64,000 nt of DNA, from NCBI RefSeq assembly GCF_048544455.1, contig NC_133537.1:308363738-308427737 (forward strand), given 5' to 3'. The notes under the pieces are model-generated. The model was not told where the DNA came from, did no database searches, and saw nothing but the letters and a program-made list of their open reading frames with translations. This DNA comes from Silene latifolia (lineage: Eukaryota > Streptophyta > Magnoliopsida > Caryophyllales > Caryophyllaceae). This document shows, piece by piece, positions 23,214 to 32,219 of this stretch (positions within the stretch are counted from its first letter, which is position 1; every line of letters starts with the position of its first letter). The position numbers and the translations under genes were made by a program.

Positions 23214-25463
23214 GTGGAGAAATTTGTGGATAATCTAAAACCCATCTATGCCAATCATTTGAGGTACCAAAACATCAAAACTTTCAAGGACTTAACCGTA
23301 CTAGGAACAAGGATTAAAGACGACATCCGTAAAGGGCTCTTGTCCAAAACGGCAGGTCGAGGATATCAAGGCTCAACAAGTCGTTCTTACGGCTCCACTA
23401 GCAAGACCGATGAAGTTAACCTCCTCGAGCCATCCAAGAAGAGTACCCCACCAAGGAAATTTACAAATCTTGGGGACACATACTCCAATGCTCTAAAAAG
23501 GCTAATGAAACAAGGCAAACTCCAACCCATAAGACCTACTCCCGAACCTGAAAAGAAGTCCAAGTTCGGGGACGAGAACTCATACTGCGAATACCATGGG
23601 GGTAAGAGGCATGACAAAGAAAAATGCTACAAATTGAAAAATGTGCTTCAAGACATGATTGAGGATGGTCGACTACCAATACCGCCGGGAGGCAAACCCA
23701 ACAACACTCAGAACCCTCTTGGGATTCTAGTGATCACAAGTGAAGAATCTAACTTAGATTGTTCACACCTCATTTCTCCAATTGAAGATGAGATCTACGT
23801 GATCGAGAATGAAGGGTATTACTCTACCATTTCCCCTACCATCACCGACTTCATTACATGGGCAAGAAGTGTGGATAGACAAGTTTGGGAATTAGAAAAT
23901 GTGGTGACAACCTTACATGACCCCAATGCGACACCCAAAGAACATGCACCATTAATCTTTTCTCAAAATGCCACTATGCAAGAAATAGTCGCCGTGGTCG
24001 ATAAACTAGTCGACCAAATCACACGACTAGAAGACGAGATCATGAGAATGAGAGAACTAGCTACAATCAATGGAGTATGGGCCGATGATGATGAAGACGA
24101 GTATCTCATTGAAAACTCCCTAGTCAAGGAAATAGTCCAAAATGGTGAAGACCAAGATGTGGACCACCTAACTCGTTCGGGGCGCCCATATCAAAGTACT
24201 ACTCAAAATGGTCCAACCAACGTTGTCACACCAAATGATAACGAAGATGACTCCACTGATAATTTGCTCAAGCAATTACAGAAGACTAAGGCTCATCTTT
24301 CAGTCTGGCAACTAGTAGCAATCTCGCTCCCACATCGCCAAGCTTTACTGCAAGCTTTGGCCAAATTAAATGTAGCGCATAACTCCACACCCGACGATGT
24401 AATCAACTTGGTCTTCCAAGAATCACCGAAGCTAAGTAATCCTATTACTTTCTCAGACGAAGATTTGCCACCCTTTGGCGCTAGTCACAACTTGGCTCTT
24501 TACATCACCGTCGTTTGTCTAAAGAAGAATGTACCAATGACCTTAGTTGATGATGGCTCCGCGGTCAACGTCATACCCCTGAAAACGGCATACAAGCTAG
24601 GCATGAAAGAGTCAGATTGGACCCCTACCAATCAAGGTGTCCGTGCATATGATGGTACACGACGAAAGGTCGTAGGACTCGTTAACCTAACCATAGCCAC
24701 AGGGCCAATCGAGCGAAAGGTTAAATTCCAAATAGTGGACATCGAAGCTTCCTTCAACATACTTCTGGGAAGACCTTGGATTCACGCTTCCAAAGCAGTA
24801 ACATACACTCTTCACCAAAAGATCAAAATTCCACTAAATGGCAAAGTGGTGACGATCACTTCGTCACCCATTAAGGCGATAATCGAAAAGAAGTCAAATA
24901 ATCAAGTCCTTGCGGATCCAGTATATGAACTTGGGGGCTTTCAAAGTATAAGTGTCATAGAAAATGAATTGGCACCCCTATACTACGATCCCTACTCCAA
25001 CTTAGTGGTCACCCACATACTCAAATCCCAGGGATACTTCCCTGGAATGCCTTTGAACCTTATCCGAAGAAACACCTTCGCACCCTACAAGGAAGGCAAC
25101 TCAAAAAGGATACCACTTGGGCTAGGATACAAGCCCACTATAGAGGAAGTTCTCGAGATGCTTGCTCAAGTTCAAAACCATAAGTACGTAAGAGTCCAAA
25201 TGCGACCCTATCTCCCTACCTTAAATGGATACTTTGTTAAGGAAGGAAGTCTAGAACTCTTTCACGGATTTCCCGAGCCTTGGCATCATCTCGAAAGGAA
25301 GCTAGCCGGAATCGAGATCTTTCACGATTGCTATTTCATTCCTCCAGAAACGGTTTCTACCGTCAAAGCTCGTCAAGCACCTTGCTTAGACGAACAAGTT
25401 GTTAGTCTATTGTTTGGAGAAGATCGATTTTTAGAGCCGCGCAGGATGAGATCATTACTATGA
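23214..25463 (+). CDS. Element C gag C-terminus plus aspartic protease
   Basis: A 749-codon open frame that continues gag. Near residues 120-135 it has a zinc-knuckle-like CEYHGGKRHDKEKC (CX2HX4HX4C). The middle is acidic and linker-like. Around residue 440 is the retroviral-type protease: PMTLVDDGSAVNVIP, where the catalytic Asp precedes GS rather than the more usual TG or SG, and ILLGRPWIH further on. The 5' end is not a true start: it follows the frameshift and TGA of the preceding entry. The stop overlaps the ATG of the next frame by four bases. Confidence 0.88.
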   Translation: MEKFVDNLKPIYANHLRYQNIKTFKDLTVLGTRIKDDIRKGLLSKTAGRGYQGSTSRSYGSTSKTDEVNLLEPSKKSTPPRKFTNLGDTYSNALKRLMKQGKLQPIRPTPEPEKKSKFGDENSYCEYHGGKRHDKEKCYKLKNVLQDMIEDGRLPIPPGGKPNNTQNPLGILVITSEESNLDCSHLISPIEDEIYVIENEGYYSTISPTITDFITWARSVDRQVWELENVVTTLHDPNATPKEHAPLIFSQNATMQEIVAVVDKLVDQITRLEDEIMRMRELATINGVWADDDEDEYLIENSLVKEIVQNGEDQDVDHLTRSGRPYQSTTQNGPTNVVTPNDNEDDSTDNLLKQLQKTKAHLSVWQLVAISLPHRQALLQALAKLNVAHNSTPDDVINLVFQESPKLSNPITFSDEDLPPFGASHNLALYITVVCLKKNVPMTLVDDGSAVNVIPLKTAYKLGMKESDWTPTNQGVRAYDGTRRKVVGLVNLTIATGPIERKVKFQIVDIEASFNILLGRPWIHASKAVTYTLHQKIKIPLNGKVVTITSSPIKAIIEKKSNNQVLADPVYELGGFQSISVIENELAPLYYDPYSNLVVTHILKSQGYFPGMPLNLIRRNTFAPYKEGNSKRIPLGLGYKPTIEEVLEMLAQVQNHKYVRVQMRPYLPTLNGYFVKEGSLELFHGFPEPWHHLERKLAGIEIFHDCYFIPPETVSTVKARQAPCLDEQVVSLLFGEDRFLEPRRMRSLL

Positions 25464-25852
25464 TACTTCAAGACGACCACTTCAACCCTACCGTGTTAAT
25501 CACAGAAACAAACGCAAATCAGCAGAAAGGATGGAGAAAGTCAATCAAGTGGACCAACAATCAAGGAAGACTCTTCAAGCTCACCATTGGAGAAGGAGAT
25601 ATGTTCAAAGGAGAACCAGAAGACGATGAATTCGAGTTAGAGTCGGAGTCGGAGTCAGAGTCAGAGTCTAGAGAAGTCACTAAGGAGTCTCCTCCTGTCG
25701 TCATCCCCATTCCCTTTGTTTCTCCTAGCTTAGTCTCAAATAGTAACAGTAGTTCGGGAAATGTCCCAACAACTGTCCCTTTACCGCCACTGACCACAGA
25801 TCAGATGGCTTCTTTGTTTCAACTTTTCTCAAACTTTAATGTGAATAAATAA
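25460..25852 (+). CDS. Element C linker ORF between protease and RT
   Basis: 130 codons, with a Gly/Lys-rich start, a Glu-Ser repeat tract (about residues 56-70) and a Pro/Ser-rich tail. It is in the same frame as the RT ORF that follows, separated only by TAA at 25850-25852 and 15 further bases. No enzyme motif. In Ogre elements gag-pro and pol are separated by stops and a partly spliced intron; whether this stop is that boundary or decay cannot be decided from one copy. Confidence 0.55.
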   Translation: MILQDDHFNPTVLITETNANQQKGWRKSIKWTNNQGRLFKLTIGEGDMFKGEPEDDEFELESESESESESREVTKESPPVVIPIPFVSPSLVSNSNSSSGNVPTTVPLPPLTTDQMASLFQLFSNFNVNK

Positions 25853-25867
25853 GGTTCTGCTTACTCT

Positions 25868-26728
25868 TTGTGTTATCTTGAGTGCAATTCTGTTTACGAT
25901 GATACTGAGGATGACCCAAACCCAGACTCAATTGAGATACCTCCCTACATAGCCAAGGAAATACTACAAGAGGGGGAAGGGGGACCCGTAATAGAGAACA
26001 CCGAACCCATCAATGTAGGAACCGAACTAGAACCCCAAGAACTTAGGATAGGGACTACCTTGAGCCCCGCCGAAAGGGCCAGTTTCATAAACCTCCTAAA
26101 CGAGTTCAAAGACGTTTTCGCTTGGTCCTACAAAGACATGCCAGGGATCGACAGGGATATCGCCGAACATAGAATCCCAATTAAGCCAGGTTTCAAGCCC
26201 GTAAAACAGAAGCTTCGTCGAATGAGGACAGAATGGGCCCTCAAGATCAAGGAAGAAGTCGATAAGCAATTCAAAGCTGGATTCATCAAAGTTTCTGAGT
26301 ACTCTGACTGGGTAGACAACATAGTACCTGTACCCAAAAAGGATGGGAGAATCCGTGTTTGTGTTGATTTTAGAGACTTAAACAAAGCAAGTCCTAAAGA
26401 TGACTTTCCTCTACCACATATCGACATATTGGTGGACAATACCGCAGACCACGCGTTACTATCCTTCATGGATGAGTACGCGGGCTATAACCAAATCAAG
26501 ATGGCCATAGAAGACATGCATAAGACCGCCTTTGTCACTCAATGGGGAACCTATTGCTATACGGTCATGCCGTTTGGGTTAATCAATACCGGAGCTACAT
26601 ATCAACGCACCGCGACCACACTCCTACATGACATGATGCATAAAGAAGTTGAGGTATATGTAGACGACATGATTGTCAAGTCCAAGGATAGAGAAGGGCA
26701 TATTGCGAACCTCGCAAATTCTTCTTAA
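25868..26728 (+). pseudogene. Element C reverse transcriptase, first part
   Basis: Contains the gypsy RT blocks in order: KQKLRRMRTEWALKIKEEV, WVDNIVPVPKKDGRIRVCVD, ALLSFMDEYAGYNQIKM, VMPFGLINTGATYQR and the catalytic VYVDDMIVKS near residue 265. It ends in a premature stop at 26726 caused by a one-base loss near 26710; RT sequence continues in another frame at 26746. The function would be cDNA synthesis in the cytoplasmic particle. Confidence 0.93.
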
Positions 26729-26745
26729 GGTTACGAAAGTATAAC

Positions 26746-27558
26746 ATGAGGCTCAATCCTCAGAAGTGCACATTCGGAGTAATATCTGGCAAACTACTGG
26801 GATACGTCGTAAGCCAACGAGGTATAGAAATAGACCCTTCCAAAATCAAGGCTCTGATCAAAATGCCACAACCTCAAACAGAAAAAGAAGTCAGAGGATT
26901 CCTGGGTAAAGTACAATACATAAGTCGATTCATATTGAAACTCACCATGATTTGTGAACCTATCTTCAAGAAGCTAAAGAAAACAGATCACACCATGTGG
27001 GATGATGACTGTCAGAAGGCATTTGACCGAATCAAGGAGATATTAGCTAAACCACCCATGCTCATGCCACCTCAACAAGATCAACCTCTTGGTCTGTATC
27101 TCACAGTGACTGAAACAGCCATGGGCGCTATGCTAGCTCAAACCGTAGGAAAGGAAGAAAGGGCTATTTACTACCTTAGTAAGAAGTTCTTGGAGTACGA
27201 GTGCAAATATTCACAACTTGAAAAGACCTGGCTCGCTCTTGTGTGGGCAACGAAGAAGCTACGACATTACATGCTTAGCTACTCCGTCAAAATATACTCC
27301 AAAATGGATCCAGTCAAGTACCTCTTCGAGAAACCCGTCCTCAACGGACGATTAGCAAGATGGAATTTGATTCTCTCAGAGTTCGATCTCAAGTACGTGC
27401 CCCTGAAAGTTATAAAAGGGCGCGCCGTTGCCGAATTCTTTGCAGAAAATCCCATCAATGATGCACAAACAATAGATACTTGGTCATTTCCAGACGAGGA
27501 TATACTCCAAACTGATGTAGACTCCTGGGACCTTTATTCGATGGAGCATCAAACTTAA
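26746..27558 (+). pseudogene. Element C RT thumb and gypsy RNase H
   Basis: Continues RT (RLNPQKCTFGVISGKLLGY, then EVRGFLGKVQYISRF) into the gypsy RNase H domain (LGLYLTVTETAMGAMLAQ, CKYSQLEKTWLALVWATKKL). The usual catalytic first Asp region is altered. It ends in a stop after YSMEHQT owing to a one-base loss near 27540; the second RNase H follows in another frame. Confidence 0.9.
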
Positions 27559-27575
27559 GAGGATTTAGAATAGGA

Positions 27576-29258
27576 GTGTTGCTCATTTCTCCTGAAGGCA
27601 AGCATACACCGATCTCTGTCAAACTCGACTTCGAGGTGACAACTAATGCTGCAGAATACGAAGCTTGTCTCATTGGACTACAGGCGGCAGTAAGTTTAGG
27701 CATTAAAAACCTCCGAGTACACGGGGATTCATCCCTGATCATCAATCAAGTTACGGGATCTTGGAAAATCCGAAGCGAAAGCTTAGCACCTTATCAAGCC
27801 AGAATAGACCAAGTTGCCCAATTCTTTGATTACGTGACCTATCTACACCTACCTCGAGAGGAAAATCAATTTGCGGATGCTCTTGCAAAACTCGCATCTT
27901 TGATTAATATGCCATATGACATGGTGGAAATGCCCTTGTGTATCGAACGACGATCAGAGCCAGCTTATGTCCACCAAATCACCGACGAAGAGGAAGTCAC
28001 AGAGGAGCCTTGGTTTCAAGCAATCCTAAATTTCGAGCTCAACGGTACCTATCCACCGGATATGGACAAAAGGGGACAACGTGTTATACGTCTACTGGCT
28101 TCCCAATACGTTCTCATGCAAGGAGAACTATACAAAAGAACACCTCTTGGTGTAATCCTACGTTGCCTTGATCATTCACAGGCGCGTAAAGTAATGGAAG
28201 AAGTTCACGATGGAGAATGCGGTCCTCACATGAGTGGGCCCATGATGACAAAGAAAATCACACGTTTGGGGTACTATTGGACCACAATGGAATCCGATTG
28301 CATCAAATACGTAAGGCATTGTCACAATTGCCAAATCTTCGGGAATGTACAGCATGTCCCTCCTTCATTGCTCTATACAATGACATCTCCTTGGCCTTTT
28401 TCTACCTGGGGAATTGATATAATCGGGAAGATAACCCCAGCCGGAACTGGAGGTCACTGTTTCATCCTAGTGGCAATCGACTATTTCACCAAATGGGTAG
28501 AAGCGGCTTCCTACACTAGTCTCACAGCTAAAAACGTGGCAAAGTTCATACAGAACAACATCATCTGTCGATACGGTTGCCCACGTGAGGTCATTAGTGA
28601 CAATGGATCACATTTCCAAGCTGAGACTGAGCAATTGCTAGCCAAGTACAAAATTAGGCATCACCACTCTTCGCCACATAGACCACAGACTAATGGCGTC
28701 GTAGAGGCGGCAAACAAGAACGTTGTCACAATTCTCAAGAAAATGATTGACAACTATCGAGATTGGCCAAGCAAGATACCCTTTGCTTTATGGGGATATC
28801 GCACATCAGTTAGGACGCCCACTGGAGCCACCCCTTTTTATTTGACCTACGGCATGGAAGCTGTACAGACAGTCGAGCTAGAAATACTATCCTTGCGTAT
28901 CTTACTCGAAAGTCAAATCCCGGAAGCCGATTGGAAGAGAGATAGATATGAAGAACTCATCCTCCTGGATGAACGTAGGCTACGCGCATTGCATAATGTC
29001 CGAACCTATCAAGCACGTATCAAACGAGCCTTCAATAAAAGGGTCAAGCCAAGGAACATCAAGGAAGGAGACCTAGTACTCAAGTCGGTTAGAGCTCTTT
29101 TACCTGTCGATCCACGGGGAAAATTCAAACCTAATTGGGCCGGGCCATTTCTGGTCAAATCCATACTTCCAGGGGGTGCGGTTAGAATTACAGACCTAGA
29201 TGGGAATGAATTTGCCAACCCGACAAACCTCGACCAACTAAAACGGTATTATGCCTAG
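27576..29258 (+). CDS. Element C second (archaeal-like) RNase H and integrase
   Basis: The N-terminal 130 residues form a second RNase H (TTNAAEYEACLIGLQAA, HGDSSLIINQVTGSW, ENQFADALAKLA), the additional aRNH that marks the Tat clade; its beginning lies in the frame upstream of 27576. The integrase follows: zinc-binding HHCC end (CIKYVRHCHNCQIFG), catalytic core with D in STWGIDIIG, D in VISDNGSHF and E in NGVVEAANKN (DDE), and a C-terminal domain ending at a genuine TAG at 29256. The frame is intact from 27576 to 29258. Confidence 0.93.
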   Translation: MLLISPEGKHTPISVKLDFEVTTNAAEYEACLIGLQAAVSLGIKNLRVHGDSSLIINQVTGSWKIRSESLAPYQARIDQVAQFFDYVTYLHLPREENQFADALAKLASLINMPYDMVEMPLCIERRSEPAYVHQITDEEEVTEEPWFQAILNFELNGTYPPDMDKRGQRVIRLLASQYVLMQGELYKRTPLGVILRCLDHSQARKVMEEVHDGECGPHMSGPMMTKKITRLGYYWTTMESDCIKYVRHCHNCQIFGNVQHVPPSLLYTMTSPWPFSTWGIDIIGKITPAGTGGHCFILVAIDYFTKWVEAASYTSLTAKNVAKFIQNNIICRYGCPREVISDNGSHFQAETEQLLAKYKIRHHHSSPHRPQTNGVVEAANKNVVTILKKMIDNYRDWPSKIPFALWGYRTSVRTPTGATPFYLTYGMEAVQTVELEILSLRILLESQIPEADWKRDRYEELILLDERRLRALHNVRTYQARIKRAFNKRVKPRNIKEGDLVLKSVRALLPVDPRGKFKPNWAGPFLVKSILPGGAVRITDLDGNEFANPTNLDQLKRYYA

Positions 29259-29806
29259 AATAGGAACAAAAACGCGCCTCGCTTAACCTCGCGTGTTGCT
29301 CTTGTGGCACTAAATAAACGGCCCCTGGCCAAGCTGAAATAAGCCAATGTCACTCTGCTCTTGCATTTTGACAATTCGTCATCCTCATATCATCAAATAA
29401 ACTAAACTGCACCTTCAGAGTAAGTAAAAGCTCATGCTTATTTTCTAAAGTTCATTACAAGCTCTTGCTTAGAACAATTATTCTTTCACATTTACTCGAA
29501 CTACGCGCAAGAGTTTGATTTCATTTTTTTTAATGAATACGTAGGCAATCCTTCACAGGATACAACCCATTAATTTCAAAATGTAAATAGAAGGACATTT
29601 GCAATCGCATTAGGAATTCGAAAAGAATAATAAATGGAAAGTCACAACGGTTTCATAACCAATTAACCTCTTTTATTCATTTCTAGTAATAATACGTTAC
29701 ATAATAATAATAATGCCAAGTAAAAAATGAAAAACAGGCTAGGATTCTAAAAACCCCACCTTCTTATTACAATAATATTAATAATAAATAATAATAAAGA
29801 CATGGG
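29259..29806. other. Spacer between integrase and antisense gene 1
   Basis: About 0.55 kb, A/T-rich, with ATAATAATAA runs near 29705-29795. On the minus strand it would be the 3' untranslated and polyadenylation region of antisense gene 1. No gene seen. Confidence 0.5.
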
Positions 29807-31332
29807 CTATTCCTCCATCTTCCCTTTGCCCTTGTCATTTTTGTCATACTTCTTGTCACGACCTCGATCCGGACGCTCTTGCGCCACTTCGGACCTAATC
29901 ACCAACGGTCTTTCTCGAGGCCTAGCCTTACCATTCTTGTCAATCACTTTGTCCACGACAGGAGAGGTCTTCGGTTTCTTCGAAGGATGAACAACTCGAA
30001 ACCCGGCTTCTTCCTCTCCCTCAGTCAGATGCTTCTCTTTCTCTGTTTCCACTTCGCGCACCTTGTAGTCAACGGGCTCGCGCTTCCTCAATCTCTCACG
30101 CTCCTCTGGAGTAGTAGTTTTCCTCCACCGCAGATAGGAATCCGACACCCATAAGGCACTAACAGAAGAGTTCAAGAACCACACATTTCTTTGAGCCCAT
30201 TTAACGGCCCATTCCCTTCGACTCTCAGTAGTAAGCGCCACGGCAGTCTACGGGACAGTGTCAAGCTTCGGGATCATCTGCTTCATTCCAACTTGTCTCA
30301 TCAACCTCTCCGGGAAGATGCATACCATGAATTCCAAGCCAGGAATGCGCACGGATCGGGTTGGATCCAAGGAAAATACTCCAGTGACAAATTTGAGGTG
30401 CCACCATGGTACAACCCATCTAATCAAGGGGCCATCATCACTCTTCAGTTTGGTTTCCCAGTAATTGCAGACCCGAGTGAAGTCCACCATGTAAAGCCTA
30501 GTCCTCATTGCAATCGAACGAGCATGATAAGAAGGAACATGAACTGGGGGCTCGATCAATCGAAGGCGCTCCATAAGCCAGACCTACAAAAAGCGGGTAT
30601 TAGACATCAAACGAAAAAAAAAAGAAAAAAAAAACGAAAAAAACGAAGAAAAAAAACGAAACAAAAAGAAAGAAAGAAAAAGAAAAAATGTTCTTTTACC
30701 TGCAAAATAATGGGACTTCCCAAATACGGTAGGTCGCGATTGGCTTTCCTATTATCCGAGCCCAATAAGATCTCTCCTAAACATAAACAAGCTGGGCTCC
30801 TGCGCAACTCCATTTGCTCAACTAGGCACAGGAGACGGGGATCACCTCTCAAGTCTTCATCAACATGCCCTTCAAGGACATATACATGCAACAAGCAAAA
30901 CCCAAATGCCCTTCGCCTGGCAACATAAGAAACGGTGGGGTCGGCCTTGTTAATAAATCGGTCGATAAAGTCCAACATCCGCACTCCCTTCGAGGTCACT
31001 AGACGGTCCACCTCGATTCTAGACAATCCAAGCAAGTCTCTAAATTTGTTCTTATACCCTTGTGAAGTCGAAGGAATAGCAGGCAAGTGTTCTGGGTCCC
31101 ACCCACCAATCGCAGCAATTTCTTCAGGAAATGGACAAATGTCACCTCCGGGGAACGCAAAAACATGATAATTCGGGTCCCAATAATCAAGACAAAAATC
31201 TAGGAATGGTTTTACAACCTTGATAAGCTTCAAACTCAACAAAGACCCAAGATTATAAGCACCCATATCGTGTTTCTCCATGTTGGAAAACTCATTGGTC
31301 CACTCTTTTAGACGAATCTCCAAAGTATTCAT
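29807..31332 (-). pseudogene. Antisense gene 1 of element C: two-exon DUF7745/plant-mobile-domain-like protein
   Basis: Start ATG 31332. Exon 1 31332-30700 (211 codons) ends CAG before GTAAAAG; exon 2 starts at 30583 after TTTTTGTAG. Both are phase 0, and the join makes a continuous SPIILQ-VWLMERL segment. Exon 1 has LLSLKLIKVVKPFLDF and YWDPNYHVFAF, resembling the plant DUF7745 family of transposon-associated proteins related to the plant mobile domain; this is by memory and may be wrong in detail. Exon 2 has a Tyr/Trp-rich middle and a Lys/Arg-rich, probably nuclear-localising tail ending KGKGKMEE. One in-frame TAG (30250-30248) inactivates it; otherwise it stays open. The intron contains a long A/T tract. 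Opposite in strand to gag-pol. Confidence 0.75.
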
Positions 31333-31416
31333 GATGAATGATTATATTGAGAATTTTATGTAATAAGACGAAGAAGAGACGGAAGAATTGTGTGAATAAA
31401 ACCTCCATCGACGTCT

Positions 31417-31425
31417 CTATTTATA
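31417..31425 (-). promoter_or_regulatory. TATA box of antisense gene 1
   Basis: On the minus strand TATAAATAG, the same nine bases as the LTR TATA box, 85 bp before the ATG at 31332. A palindrome copy lies about 40 bp upstream (31464-31502). Confidence 0.65.
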
Positions 31426-31463
31426 CTAAAATCTGTTTCCAAAAATCCGCCAGAACGGATACA

Positions 31464-31502
31464 CTTGGGAACAGGAGCAGCACCTGCTGCGCCTCTTCCT
31501 CA
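31464..31502. promoter_or_regulatory. Palindrome motif in the 5' flank of antisense gene 1
   Basis: GGGAACAGGAGCAGCA, two bases, then TGCTGCGCCTCTTCC: one copy of the imperfect palindrome that is repeated in the element C LTRs. It is embedded in otherwise A/T-rich sequence. Role unknown; its place upstream of a TATA box suggests a protein-binding site. Confidence 0.7.
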
Positions 31503-32219
31503 GCTTTGTTTCTGTGAATTTCCGCGTTGGATCTTTCCTAAATCCTTTAATGAATAATTTCCTATTCCTACGGGTTATTGTTTTGGTAAACACGTCAAAA
31601 TTGCCATACTTCGTGTTTCCTAATTTCGCGGATGCGCATTTCGAGGCAATATCAGCATTTTCGTCTTGTTAGCACAATTGCATAGTTCTTTCTATTTTTT
31701 TCTTTTTCGGGGAATCGTTTCTCCAATTTAGTGTAATTTATTTCAAAATTATATTTCTTTTATTTATTTATTTTCTGGCGAATCATTTCGCTCCCGTCCT
31801 ATACCACATTTCTAACTTATAGATTTCTTTTTTTTTCTTTTTTTAAGGGGTAACCCTCCCTACCGTCCGGTCATTTCCGGTAAATTTTTGCATTTTTCTA
31901 CATTTTTAACACCTTTGAGTCATTTGTTTCGCTCTAATTTAGGCCATATGTATATACAAATGTATGTTTTGTGTGATTTCTATGTAAATTTCGGCAGCAT
32001 GGCGGCATAAACCGTCATCTACCAAACCTGTTCAAGGCTAACCTGCAGGTACAAGCAACACAACCCAGCAGCAAAGGCGCTCAGACCATCATATATACAA
32101 TCAAAAAGGAAATGTACAACAAACTGGGGGCTCGAGCCCCAAGCAAAATCCAGAATGTCCAAAAATGTAGGTCCTAAAATGTACAAATGTGCAAAATACA
32201 AAACAACAACGAAACGAGG
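31503..32219. other. Spacer between antisense genes 1 and 2
   Basis: About 0.7 kb, T-rich on the plus strand, no gene. It would hold upstream sequence of gene 1 and the 3' untranslated region of gene 2 (GGGGCTCGAGCCCC palindrome at about 32126-32139). Confidence 0.5.

Noticed and set aside
30191..30928. 245-codon plus-strand frame with a Lys-rich tract
   Set aside because: It runs antisense across the exon 2/intron/exon 1 junction of antisense gene 1; the Lys tract is the intron's T-rich run read backwards.
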